Of a stretch of 64,000 nt of DNA, positions 1 through 7,600 are shown in pieces. The notes below the pieces were generated by a model that made no database searches, was not told the origin of the DNA, and saw nothing but the letters and a program-made list of their open reading frames with translations. How positions within the stretch are numbered: position 1 is the stretch's first letter; each line of letters starts with the position of its first letter. The translations under genes were made by a program, and so were the position numbers. Source of the DNA: Pseudomonadota bacterium (lineage in GTDB: Bacteria; Pseudomonadota; Gammaproteobacteria; Steroidobacterales; Steroidobacteraceae); assembly GCA_025355105.1 (NCBI GenBank), contig JANYAE010000058.1:1-64000 (forward strand). Reading direction: 5' to 3'.

Positions 1-1213
1 GCGCTTTCGCATCCGCTTCCCGAACGAGGAGCTCGAGGCCGCGCGGCCGCTGCGGACCACGCCGATCTACGAGCGCCTGACGGCCGAGAATGCCGTCTGG
101 GGCGACTACTGCGGCCTCGAGCACGCGCTCTGGTTCGCGCCGAAGGGCACGCGGCCGCGCGAGGACATCACCTTTCGGCGCTCGAACGCCCACGCACACG
201 TCGCCGCCGAGTGCCGCGCGGTGCGCGAGTCGGCCGGGCTGCTCGAGATCTCGAACTACGGCAAGTTCGAGGTCACCGGACCCAAGGCCGCCGAGTGGCT
301 CGGCACGGTAATGGCCAACCGCGTGCCGGCGATCGGCCGCATGGTGCTGACGCCGATGCTCAACGAGCGCGGCCGCCTGATCGGCGACTTCACGATCGCG
401 CGGCTCGCCGAGGAGCGCTTCTTCGTCGTCGGCACCTATGCCGCCGAGGTGTTCTACATGCGCTGGTTCGCGCACACGCTGCCGCCGGCAGGCGTCACGG
501 TGCGGCCCTGCGCGATGGAGTACGTCGGCCTCTCGGTTGCCGGGCCGCGCTCGCGCGACATCCTGCAGCCGCTCGTCAGTGTCGACCTCTCGACCGCGGC
601 GTTTCCGTTCATGTCCTTTCGCCAGGTGGACGTCGGCATGGTGCCGGCCCTGCTCGGCCGCGTCTCGTTCACCGGCGACCTCGGCTACGAGATCTGGGTC
701 ACGACCGACTACCAGCGCGCGCTCTACGACCTCGTGACGGCCGCCGGCCGCGGCGCCGGCCTGAAGCTGGTCGGTGGCCGCACGCTCAACTCGCTGCGCC
801 TCGAGAAGGGCTTCGGCACCTGGGCGCGCGAGTTCCGGCCGATCTACGGGCCGTTCGAGGCCGGCCTCGGCCGCTTCGTCGACCTCAAGAAGGCCGACTT
901 CATCGGCCGCGCGGCGGCGCTCGCCGAACAGGCGAGCGGCGGTGAACGGCGCCTGATCACGCTCGACGTCGCCGCCCAGGACGCCGACGCCATCGGCGAC
1001 GAGCCGATCTACCACGACGGCCAGGTCGTCGGCTGGGTGACCTCCGGCGGCTACGGCCACTCGGTCGCCAAGTCGCTGGCGCTCGGCTACGTCGACAAGT
1101 CGGTGGCGGACGCGACCGGCGGCTTCGAGGTCGAGCTGATCGGCGAACGCCGCGCGGCCACGCGCCTCACGAGCGCCGCCTTTGACCCGGAAGGCAAGCG
1201 GATGCGCGCCTGA
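1..1213 (+). CDS. Dimethylglycine/sarcosine dehydrogenase-type oxidoreductase, C-terminal part
   Basis: The reading frame is open from the first base (phase 2) to a TGA at 1213, so about 400 C-terminal residues are present and the FAD-binding N-terminus lies outside the window. The visible part begins with a segment typical of the region linking the FAD domain to the folate domain (YERLTAENAVWGDYCGLEHA), followed by a GcvT-like aminomethyltransferase domain and its C-terminal barrel (ESAGLLEISNYGKFEVTGP, SFTGDLGYEIWV, LRLEKGFGTWAREF). Such proteins oxidatively demethylate dimethylglycine or sarcosine and pass the one-carbon unit to tetrahydrofolate. Exact substrate cannot be read from this half. 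The neighbouring carnitine dehydrogenase fits a role in betaine breakdown. Confidence 0.8.
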   Translation, partial: RFRIRFPNEELEAARPLRTTPIYERLTAENAVWGDYCGLEHALWFAPKGTRPREDITFRRSNAHAHVAAECRAVRESAGLLEISNYGKFEVTGPKAAEWLGTVMANRVPAIGRMVLTPMLNERGRLIGDFTIARLAEERFFVVGTYAAEVFYMRWFAHTLPPAGVTVRPCAMEYVGLSVAGPRSRDILQPLVSVDLSTAAFPFMSFRQVDVGMVPALLGRVSFTGDLGYEIWVTTDYQRALYDLVTAAGRGAGLKLVGGRTLNSLRLEKGFGTWAREFRPIYGPFEAGLGRFVDLKKADFIGRAAALAEQASGGERRLITLDVAAQDADAIGDEPIYHDGQVVGWVTSGGYGHSVAKSLALGYVDKSVADATGGFEVELIGERRAATRLTSAAFDPEGKRMRA

Positions 1214-1224
1214 ACCGGCCCGCG

Positions 1225-1252
1225 CCGCGGCCGGCTTTGACGCCGGCCGCGG
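1225..1252. terminator. GC-rich hairpin after the dehydrogenase gene
   Basis: A perfect 11-bp stem (CCGCGGCCGGC with its complement) closes a 6-base loop 11 bases after the stop codon at 1213. A second hairpin with an 8-bp stem (GTGCCCGC/GCGGGCAC) lies at 1269-1289, just before the next start codon. Neither has a U-tract, so termination or mRNA stabilisation is inferred only. Confidence 0.35.
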
Positions 1253-1304
1253 CCGCCCGCCAGAATCGGTGCCCGCCCTCTGCGGGCACGAGATCCCAGC
1301 TCCG

Positions 1305-2693
1305 ATGACGCTCCCGGCCGAACAGCTCGCGGCACTCACGGCCATCGTCGGCTCCGCGGCAGTGCGCACCGCCGCCGAGCTGGCCGGGCGCGACCCGGGC
1401 GTCGATCCGCGCAACTTCGGCGCCGCGCTGATGCTGCGCCCGGCGAACACCGCCGAGGTGAGCCGCGTGCTCGCCTACTGCCACGCGGCGCGCATCGGGG
1501 TCGTGCCGCAGGGCGGACGGACCGGCTTGTCCGGCGGCGCGGAATCGGCGCCGGAGCAGGTGATCCTGTCGCTCGACCGCTTCGACCGCATCGAGACGCT
1601 CGACGCCGTGAGCCGCACGGCCGTCGCCGGCGCCGGCGTGACGCTCGGGGCGCTGGCCGCGGCGGCCGCCGAGCAGGGCCTCGCGCCGGGCATCGACCTT
1701 GGCGCCCGCGACAGTGCGACGCTCGGCGGACTGGTGTCGACCAACGCCGGCGGCAACGACGCGTTCCGCTACGGAACCATGCGCGAGCGGGTCCTCGGCC
1801 TCGAGGCGGTGCTCGCCGACGGCAGCGTACTGTCGGCCCTGGCCGAGGTCAGGAAGCGCAACGAGGGCCTCGCGGTCGAGCAGCTGCTGATCGGCGCCGA
1901 GGGCACGCTCGGCGTGGTCACGCGCGTGGCGCTCGCGCTGGTGGCGGCGGACGGCCCGGTGGCGACCGCGCTCGCGGCGGTCGGCGACCTGGCGGCGGCG
2001 GTCGCGCTCGCCGACGCGCTGCGCCGTGCCGTCACGCTCGCCCCGGCAGCGATCGAGCTGATGTCCGGCGGCCATGCGCGCGCGGTCTGCCGCGCCGCCG
2101 GCGCCGGCGCCGGCGAGTTCGAGCCGCTCGCGCGGGCTCCGTACCTCGTGCTGGCGGAGGTCACGGCGGTCACCGCCATGGACGCCGCCGAGGCGCTCGT
2201 GGCGCTGCTCGGCAGCGCGGCCGAGCGCGGCCTGGTGTCGGACGCGATCGTCGCCCAGAACGAGGCGCAGCGCCGCGCCATGTGGCACCTGCGGGAGGAC
2301 TGGGCGATCGACCGCGAGCGTCCGGGCGGGCTCTGGTATGACGTCTCGGTGCCACTCGCGGGCGTCGCCGGCTACCTGGACGGCTGTGCCCGGCGCCTCG
2401 CCGCCCACGACCCGGCGCTCGACCTCGTCGTGATCGGCCACCTCGGCGACGGTAACCTGCACGTCACGGTGAACGCCGCGCGACCACTCAGCGAGCGCTA
2501 CGAGGAGATTGCGCCGCTCGTGACCGACGTGCTGCCGGCGCTCGGCGGCTCGTTCTCGGCCGAGCACGGCGTCGGCCTCGAGAAGAAGGCAACCCTGGCG
2601 CGCCTCAGCTGCCCGACGCGGCTCGCCGTGATGCGCCGCGTCAAGGACGCCCTCGATCCGCACGGAATCCTCAACCCGGGCAAGGTCCTCTAG
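1305..2693 (+). CDS. FAD-binding oxidase, D-2-hydroxyglutarate/D-lactate dehydrogenase-like
   Basis: This 462-residue protein has the two-domain layout of the glycolate oxidase GlcD/D-lactate dehydrogenase/D-2-hydroxyglutarate dehydrogenase family. An N-terminal FAD_binding_4 domain (PQGGRTGLSGGA, STNAGGND) is followed by the FAD-oxidase C-terminal domain (GHLGDGNLH, EHGVGLEKK, ending DPHGILNPGKVL). It oxidises a D-2-hydroxyacid, passing electrons to a flavoprotein or quinone. The ATG at 1305 is preferred over the 41-codon-longer ORF start because the extra residues are low-complexity and the family starts here; no clear Shine-Dalgarno is seen. It follows the dehydrogenase gene by 91 bases and ends 3 bases from the convergent MFS gene. 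Substrate is unknown. Confidence 0.85.
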   Translation: MTLPAEQLAALTAIVGSAAVRTAAELAGRDPGVDPRNFGAALMLRPANTAEVSRVLAYCHAARIGVVPQGGRTGLSGGAESAPEQVILSLDRFDRIETLDAVSRTAVAGAGVTLGALAAAAAEQGLAPGIDLGARDSATLGGLVSTNAGGNDAFRYGTMRERVLGLEAVLADGSVLSALAEVRKRNEGLAVEQLLIGAEGTLGVVTRVALALVAADGPVATALAAVGDLAAAVALADALRRAVTLAPAAIELMSGGHARAVCRAAGAGAGEFEPLARAPYLVLAEVTAVTAMDAAEALVALLGSAAERGLVSDAIVAQNEAQRRAMWHLREDWAIDRERPGGLWYDVSVPLAGVAGYLDGCARRLAAHDPALDLVVIGHLGDGNLHVTVNAARPLSERYEEIAPLVTDVLPALGGSFSAEHGVGLEKKATLARLSCPTRLAVMRRVKDALDPHGILNPGKVL

Positions 2694-2696
2694 CGA

Positions 2697-3968
2697 TCAC
2701 GGGACCGGCGCGGCGGCCTCGCCGTGCGACCCGTGCCAGCGGATCGGCTCGATCTTCGGCAGCACGAACACCCAGCCGACGAAGCCGATCAGGTTGATCA
2801 CGCCGGCGAGCACGAAGGCACTGACGTAGGAGCCGCCGGTCGCGTCGATCAGGATCCCGGTGATGAACGGCGCGATGATGCCGGGCAGGTTGCCGCAGCT
2901 GTTCTGCACGCCGACCCAGCGTGCCGCCGCCGTCGGGCCGGCCAGGATCTGCGGAATGCCGAAGTAGCCCGGCGACGAGAAGCCCATGAAGAGCTCGAAG
3001 ACGAACAGGCTGATGATGCAGCCCTGGATCGGCAACACCGCCATCCCGACCATGCAGACGATCGAGATCAGGTGCGACACGCCCATCGGCGTCTTGTAGC
3101 CGATGGTCGCCGAGCGGCCGGACCTGACCCAGCGGTCGATGCTCCAGCCGGCCGCCAGCGCCGCCGCGGCGTTGATCGCATAGGCCGCGGTCGCGACCCA
3201 CGCCATCTCGTCGATCGAGAAGCCGCGCACCTTGACGAAGTAGGTCGGCAGCCAGGTGAGGATGAAGTAGAACGTATAGTTGCCCGAGAAATGGCCGATC
3301 GCGGCGCCCCACAGGCCGCGCTGCGCGAGGATCTCGCGCATCGCCGGCGGGTCGACGCTGGCGGCGTGCTTGCGGGTGGTCGGCTCGGCGACGGCCACGC
3401 GGCTCCACGGCAGCAGCCACAGCAGCGACAGGGCGCCGAAGATCACGAACACCGGTCGCCAGCCGAGGCGTGCGGTCAGGAGCCCGCCGGCGAAAGTGCC
3501 GATCGCCGGCCCGAACAGGTAGCCGAAGCCCGTGACGCCGTTGGCGATGCCGATGTGCTCGCGCCGAACGCCGGTGGCGATCAGCTTCGAGGTGCAGGGG
3601 AACGCCACCGACTCGCCGAGCCCGAGCAGCAGCCTGAGGGCGAACAGCGAGGCGAAGCCGCCGACGAAGCCGGTCAGAAGCGTCGCGATCGACCAGATCG
3701 CGGCGCCGAGGGCCAGCACGCGTTTGGCGCCGTAGCGGTCGGCCAGCGCGCCGGCCGGAATCATCGCGAGCACGTAGGTGACGAAGAAGGCCGAGCCGAG
3801 CGCCCCGAATTGCGTGGCCGAGAGGTGCAGCTCGTCCTGCAGCAGCGGGCCGGCGGTGGCGAGGTTGCCGCGGTCGACGTAGTTGATGAACAGCGCTGCT
3901 GCCATCAGCAGCACGAGCCGCACCGGGGACGTCAGCGCGCGCGGCGCCGGAGCATTCGACAACGGCAT
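2697..3968 (-). CDS. MFS transporter, anion:cation symporter-like family
   Basis: This 423-residue, very hydrophobic protein has the pattern of a 12-helix major facilitator. Helix 1 carries NYVDRGNLATA, the signature seen in the anion:cation symporter (ACS) branch (hexuronate, glucarate and phthalate transporters), and the loop after helix 2 has the MFS motif A region (GALADRYGAKRVLALG). It probably imports an organic anion or zwitterion at the inner membrane. It is the last gene of a minus-strand run led by the carnitine dehydrogenase fusion, 87 bases after the acyl-CoA dehydrogenase, so uptake of the catabolised substrate is plausible but unproven. Confidence 0.8.
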   Translation of the reverse strand: MPLSNAPAPRALTSPVRLVLLMAAALFINYVDRGNLATAGPLLQDELHLSATQFGALGSAFFVTYVLAMIPAGALADRYGAKRVLALGAAIWSIATLLTGFVGGFASLFALRLLLGLGESVAFPCTSKLIATGVRREHIGIANGVTGFGYLFGPAIGTFAGGLLTARLGWRPVFVIFGALSLLWLLPWSRVAVAEPTTRKHAASVDPPAMREILAQRGLWGAAIGHFSGNYTFYFILTWLPTYFVKVRGFSIDEMAWVATAAYAINAAAALAAGWSIDRWVRSGRSATIGYKTPMGVSHLISIVCMVGMAVLPIQGCIISLFVFELFMGFSSPGYFGIPQILAGPTAAARWVGVQNSCGNLPGIIAPFITGILIDATGGSYVSAFVLAGVINLIGFVGWVFVLPKIEPIRWHGSHGEAAAPVP

Positions 3969-4055
3969 CTCCCCCCACCCCCGGCCGATGCTACGTGAGG
4001 GGCGCCCGCGGCGCCACGGCGGCAGAGCCGACCTGCCCCGTAAAGCGGCGCGCCG

Positions 4056-5219
4056 TCAGCCGCCGAGCGGCCGCAGCAGGCTGCGCGAGATGATGTGGCG
4101 CTGGATCTCGCTGGTGCCTTCCCAGATGCGCTCGATGCGCGCGTCTCGCCAGATGCGCTCGAGCGGCAGGTCGGACATCAGCCCCATGCCGCCGTGGATC
4201 TGCAGCGCCTCGTCGGCGACCATCGCCAGCATCTCGGTGGCCTTGAGCTTGGCGATCGCCATGTCCATATCGGTGGCGATCTTCTGGTCGAACTTCCAGG
4301 CGGCATCGAGCGTCAGCAGCTCGGCAGCCCGCAGCTCCACCGCCATGTCGGCGAGCTTGAACGACACGCCCTGGAACTTGCCGATCTGCTGGCCGAACTG
4401 CTTCCTCTCGACCGCCCATTGCTGGGCGAGCTCGAGCGCCCGCTCGGCGCGGCCGAGGCAGGTCGAGGCCACCTGCAGGCGCGTCGCGCCGAGCCAGGAG
4501 TTCGCGACCTCGAAGCCCTCGTGGACCCGGCCGAGCACGGCCGACTTCGGCACGCGGCAGTCGTTGAACTCGAGGATGCAGTTGTTGTAGCCGCGGTGCG
4601 AGACGTTCTTGTAGCCCGCGCGCACTTCGAAACCCGGCGTGCCCATGTCGACCAGGAAGGCCGTGATCAGCTTCTTGGTGCCGCGCGGCCCGGTCTCCTC
4701 GCCGGTGGCGGCGAACAGGATCACGAAGTCGGCATGGTCGGCGTGGCTGATGAAGTGCTTGACGCCGTTGATCACGAAGTCGCCGCCCTTCTCGATCGCG
4801 CTCGCCTTCATGCCGCGCACGTCGGAGCCGGCGCCGGGCTCGGTCATCGCCAGGCAGTCGACGCGTTCGCCGCGCACCGACGGCAGCAGGTAGCGCTCGC
4901 GCTGCTCACCCTCGCAGGCGCAGAGGATGTTCGACGGCCGGCCGACGCAGTTGTAGTGGAGCGCATAGCCGGTGCGGCCGAGCTCCTTCTCGTACAGCAC
5001 CCAGGTGACCGTGTCGAGGCCGGCGCCACCGACCTCGGCCGGCATATTCGCCGCATACAGGCCGGCGTCGATCGCCTTGGCCTTGAGCTCGCGGTGCAGC
5101 TCCGGGCGCAACACGCCGGTCTCCTCGATCTCGGCCTCGTGCGGCATCAGCTCGTTGGTCACGAAGTCGCGCGTGGTCTTGATGATGAGGCGCTGCTCGT
5201 CGCTCAGTGAGAAATCCAT
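4056..5219 (-). CDS. Acyl-CoA dehydrogenase
   Basis: At 387 residues this matches the usual length of the family. The N-terminal helical domain (MDFSLSDEQRLI), the central beta domain with the FAD/substrate signature (AMTEPGAGSDVRGMKASA) and the C-terminal helical domain (ERKQFGQQIGKFQG, IHGGMGLMSDLPLERIWRD) are all present. The catalytic glutamate is in WEGTSEIQ near the C-terminus. It introduces a trans-2 double bond into an acyl-CoA and passes electrons to ETF. A good Shine-Dalgarno (GAGAGGGGG) precedes the ATG. It lies 16 bases after the TetR regulator gene. In this neighbourhood a CaiA-like betainyl-acyl-CoA substrate is possible, but sequence alone does not decide it. Confidence 0.9.
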   Translation of the reverse strand: MDFSLSDEQRLIIKTTRDFVTNELMPHEAEIEETGVLRPELHRELKAKAIDAGLYAANMPAEVGGAGLDTVTWVLYEKELGRTGYALHYNCVGRPSNILCACEGEQRERYLLPSVRGERVDCLAMTEPGAGSDVRGMKASAIEKGGDFVINGVKHFISHADHADFVILFAATGEETGPRGTKKLITAFLVDMGTPGFEVRAGYKNVSHRGYNNCILEFNDCRVPKSAVLGRVHEGFEVANSWLGATRLQVASTCLGRAERALELAQQWAVERKQFGQQIGKFQGVSFKLADMAVELRAAELLTLDAAWKFDQKIATDMDMAIAKLKATEMLAMVADEALQIHGGMGLMSDLPLERIWRDARIERIWEGTSEIQRHIISRSLLRPLGG

Positions 5220-5235
5220 CGTCGTCCCCCTCTCG

Positions 5236-5907
5236 CTAGCCGGCCGGAGCCCGCGCCCGGCCAGGCTTTCGCGCGGCCCGCGCCTCGATGGCGCCGCCGC
5301 CGGTGCGGGCGGCCTCGGCTGCCCAGGCGCGCCACAGCTCGAGCTGCAGCGCGAGTTGTCCGAGCAGCCGTTCGGCCGGCCACTCGGACGGGCTCAGCAC
5401 CGCGCTCGGCGTAAGCCCGTTGATAAAGGTCGTGACCGCGCCCAGCACCTGCGCGCGCACCGGCTGCGGCCAGCCGGGCCATTCCGGCCAGTGCGCCGCG
5501 AAGCTGCGTTCGTAGAGGCGCATGTACTCGCGGTGCACCCACGAGTTGATCCGCTTCAGGCGCCTGTCGGTCGGCACCTGGCCCCAGAAGCCGATCCAGA
5601 ACGCGCACTCGGTGGTGCGCTGCTCGTCGAGCGGCAGCGACTCGGCCAGCAGGTCGAGCAGGCCGATCGGCGCGCCGGCCGAGCGCGCCCCGAGCCGCTC
5701 CTCCATGCGCTTCAGGATGAGGCGCAGCGCAGCGAGGATGATCTCCTGCTTCGAGTCGAAGTAGTGGGCGATCATGCCGGTCGTATAGCCGGCCTCGCGC
5801 GCGATCTTGACGACCGTCGCCTGCTGGAAGCCGTGCTGCGCGACCACGCGGCACGCGACGAGGGCGATCTCGTCGCGTCGTGCCGCGTGGTCGACGATCT
5901 TCGGCAT
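5236..5907 (-). CDS. TetR-family regulator, BetI-like
   Basis: This 223-residue protein has an N-terminal TetR helix-turn-helix (about residues 9-55: RRDEIALVACRVVAQHGFQQ, then ATVVKIAREAGYTTGMIAHY) and an all-helical ligand-binding C-terminal domain. The start MPKIVDHAARR resembles BetI, the choline/betaine regulator. The ATG at 5907 was chosen because the 58 extra residues of the longer ORF are an out-of-frame shadow of the upstream gene. It sits 7 bases after the carnitine dehydrogenase fusion and 16 bases before the acyl-CoA dehydrogenase, so it is probably an autoregulating repressor of this catabolic operon. The inducer is unknown. Confidence 0.85.
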   Translation of the reverse strand: MPKIVDHAARRDEIALVACRVVAQHGFQQATVVKIAREAGYTTGMIAHYFDSKQEIILAALRLILKRMEERLGARSAGAPIGLLDLLAESLPLDEQRTTECAFWIGFWGQVPTDRRLKRINSWVHREYMRLYERSFAAHWPEWPGWPQPVRAQVLGAVTTFINGLTPSAVLSPSEWPAERLLGQLALQLELWRAWAAEAARTGGGAIEARAARKPGRARAPAG

Positions 5908-5914
5908 GCCGGGA

Positions 5915-7399
5915 TCAGTCCCGCTGCATCGAGATGCCGCGGCCGGCCTCGGCCGGCCGCGGCAGCCCGGCGTGCAGCGCAGCGAGCGCCGCGAGCGCGG
6001 CCAGCACTTTGCCCGGCATCGGCACGGTCTTGCCCGCCCGGGTGTCGACGTGCAACCACATCTGCTCGGCGGTCGCGGCAACCACGTCGTCGCGGCTGCG
6101 GTGCAGGCGGTGGAACAGCCGGAAGCGCTTGGCGTCGACGTCGAGCACCTGGGTGGTGACGTAAATCGACTCGTTCTGGCCGACCTCGCCGAGGTAGCTG
6201 ACGTGGGTCTCGGCGGTGTACGGCGACTGGCCGGCGGCGCGGTAGGCCTCGTCGATGCCGAGCCGGCGCAGCAGCACGTCGACCGCGTCGCCGAACACCT
6301 GGAAGTAGCGGGAGTCGGTCATGTGGCCGTTGTAGTCGATCCACTCCGGCCGGACGGCGGTCTCGACCAGCCGCAGCGGCGCGTCGCTGGCAGCCGATCG
6401 GGCCGCGGCCTTGGCCGCGGCGTCGTTGAATAGGCGCGTCTCCAGCGCCTTGAGCGTGCCGCCCGCGCCGATGTCGAACTGCCGCAGCACCTGCTGGATC
6501 GCGACCAGATAGTCGTCGCGCAGCCGCTCGAGCTCGCGGATCGAGCGGCCGGCGGCCTGCGCCGCGGTGCCGTCGACCATGCGATCGATCAGCTGCTCAG
6601 TGAGCTCCGGTGCCTCGAGCTTGGTCCACGGCCACTTCAGGCACGGTCCGAACTGATGCAGCATGTGGCGCATGCCGGGCTCGCCGCCGGCCAGGTGATA
6701 GATCTGGTTGGTGCCCATCGCGGCCCAGCGCAGGCCCGGCCCGTAGATGATCGACTCGTCGAGCTCGCCGGTGGTCGCGACCCCGTCGTTGACCATGTGC
6801 AGGATCTCGCGCCACAGGGCCTCCTGCAGGCGGTCGGTCAGGTGACCCGGGATTTCCTTGCGGACCTTGAGGGCGTGCATGCCGATGTAGGTGTAGAAGC
6901 GCTTGGCCGCCTCGATCGCCTGCGGCGAGGTCCTGGCGCCGCCGACCAGCTCGACGAGCGGCAGCAGGTAGACCGGGTTGAACGGGTGGCCGACGATCAG
7001 CCGCTCCGGCGCCAGCATGTCCTTCTGCAGGTCGGACGGCATCAGGCCTGAGGTGCTCGAGGCGATCACGACGTCGGCCGGCGCGTGGCGGCTGACCTCG
7101 GCCAGCACCCGCTGCTTGAGCGGCAACTGCTCGGGGATGTTCTCCTGGATGAAGTCAACCTTCGCCGCCATCGCGTTGAGGTCGGTCGTGAACGACAGCT
7201 TGCCCTTCGGCGGCAGCGGCGCCGACGTCAGCCGCGCGAGCGCCGGCTCGGCGTTGGCGACCGCGCCGCGGATCCACGCCTCCATCTCCGGCTTCAGGTC
7301 GGCGGCGATGACGTCGATGCCGAAATGCAGTGCGCGCGCGGCCCAGCCGCCGCCGATCACGCCGGTGCCGAGGAGGCCCAAGGTTTTGACTTGCCGCAT
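5915..7399 (-). CDS. Bifunctional carnitine 3-dehydrogenase / betainyl-CoA thioesterase (fusion)
   Basis: This 494-residue protein joins two enzymes. Residues 1 to about 320 are a 3-hydroxyacyl-CoA dehydrogenase-type NAD domain (LGLLGTGVIGGGWAARALHF) with the C-terminal helical domain, of the L-carnitine dehydrogenase type. Residues from about 340 form a hot-dog thioesterase (VRPEWIDYNGHMTDSRYFQV). Fusions of this form are known in rhizobia, where carnitine is oxidised to 3-dehydrocarnitine, cleaved by a BKACE enzyme, and betainyl-CoA is hydrolysed to glycine betaine. The BKACE gene is not in the window. The gene is first in a run with the TetR regulator and acyl-CoA dehydrogenase. A simple 3-hydroxybutyryl-CoA dehydrogenase role is unlikely given the fused thioesterase. 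Confidence 0.85.
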   Translation of the reverse strand: MRQVKTLGLLGTGVIGGGWAARALHFGIDVIAADLKPEMEAWIRGAVANAEPALARLTSAPLPPKGKLSFTTDLNAMAAKVDFIQENIPEQLPLKQRVLAEVSRHAPADVVIASSTSGLMPSDLQKDMLAPERLIVGHPFNPVYLLPLVELVGGARTSPQAIEAAKRFYTYIGMHALKVRKEIPGHLTDRLQEALWREILHMVNDGVATTGELDESIIYGPGLRWAAMGTNQIYHLAGGEPGMRHMLHQFGPCLKWPWTKLEAPELTEQLIDRMVDGTAAQAAGRSIRELERLRDDYLVAIQQVLRQFDIGAGGTLKALETRLFNDAAAKAAARSAASDAPLRLVETAVRPEWIDYNGHMTDSRYFQVFGDAVDVLLRRLGIDEAYRAAGQSPYTAETHVSYLGEVGQNESIYVTTQVLDVDAKRFRLFHRLHRSRDDVVAATAEQMWLHVDTRAGKTVPMPGKVLAALAALAALHAGLPRPAEAGRGISMQRD

Positions 7400-7600
7400 G
7401 GTGATGTCACTCCGGCGGCGCCCGGAGGGGCCCGCGTCTTTTTAATCTGAGGACAATAATATAACACGCGCCGGCGGACGGCACGTTCGGGTGCGAGCTC
7501 GGAAAATAGAGTCAAGCCGCAGGCGGCGCGCCCCGCGCCCGGCCGGATGGCCGGGTGGGGGGCTGGCGGGCCGGACGGCCCGCCAGCACATCACATCGCT
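7400..7600. promoter_or_regulatory. AT-rich upstream region of the carnitine dehydrogenase operon
   Basis: The 201 bases between the TonB receptor stop and the fusion gene start contain the only AT-rich island of the area (AATAATATAA around 7456-7465). On the minus strand this reads TATATT, a plausible -10 element about 60 bases before the start codon at 7399. No good -35 lies at the right distance. I did not find a clear palindrome for the TetR regulator. Confidence 0.35.
7562..7587 (-). terminator. Hairpin after the TonB receptor gene
   Basis: A perfect 11-bp stem (GCTGGCGGGCC with its complement) with a 4-base loop lies 13 bases after the TonB receptor stop codon. It lacks a U-tract, so it may terminate weakly or protect the transcript 3' end. 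Confidence 0.4.
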
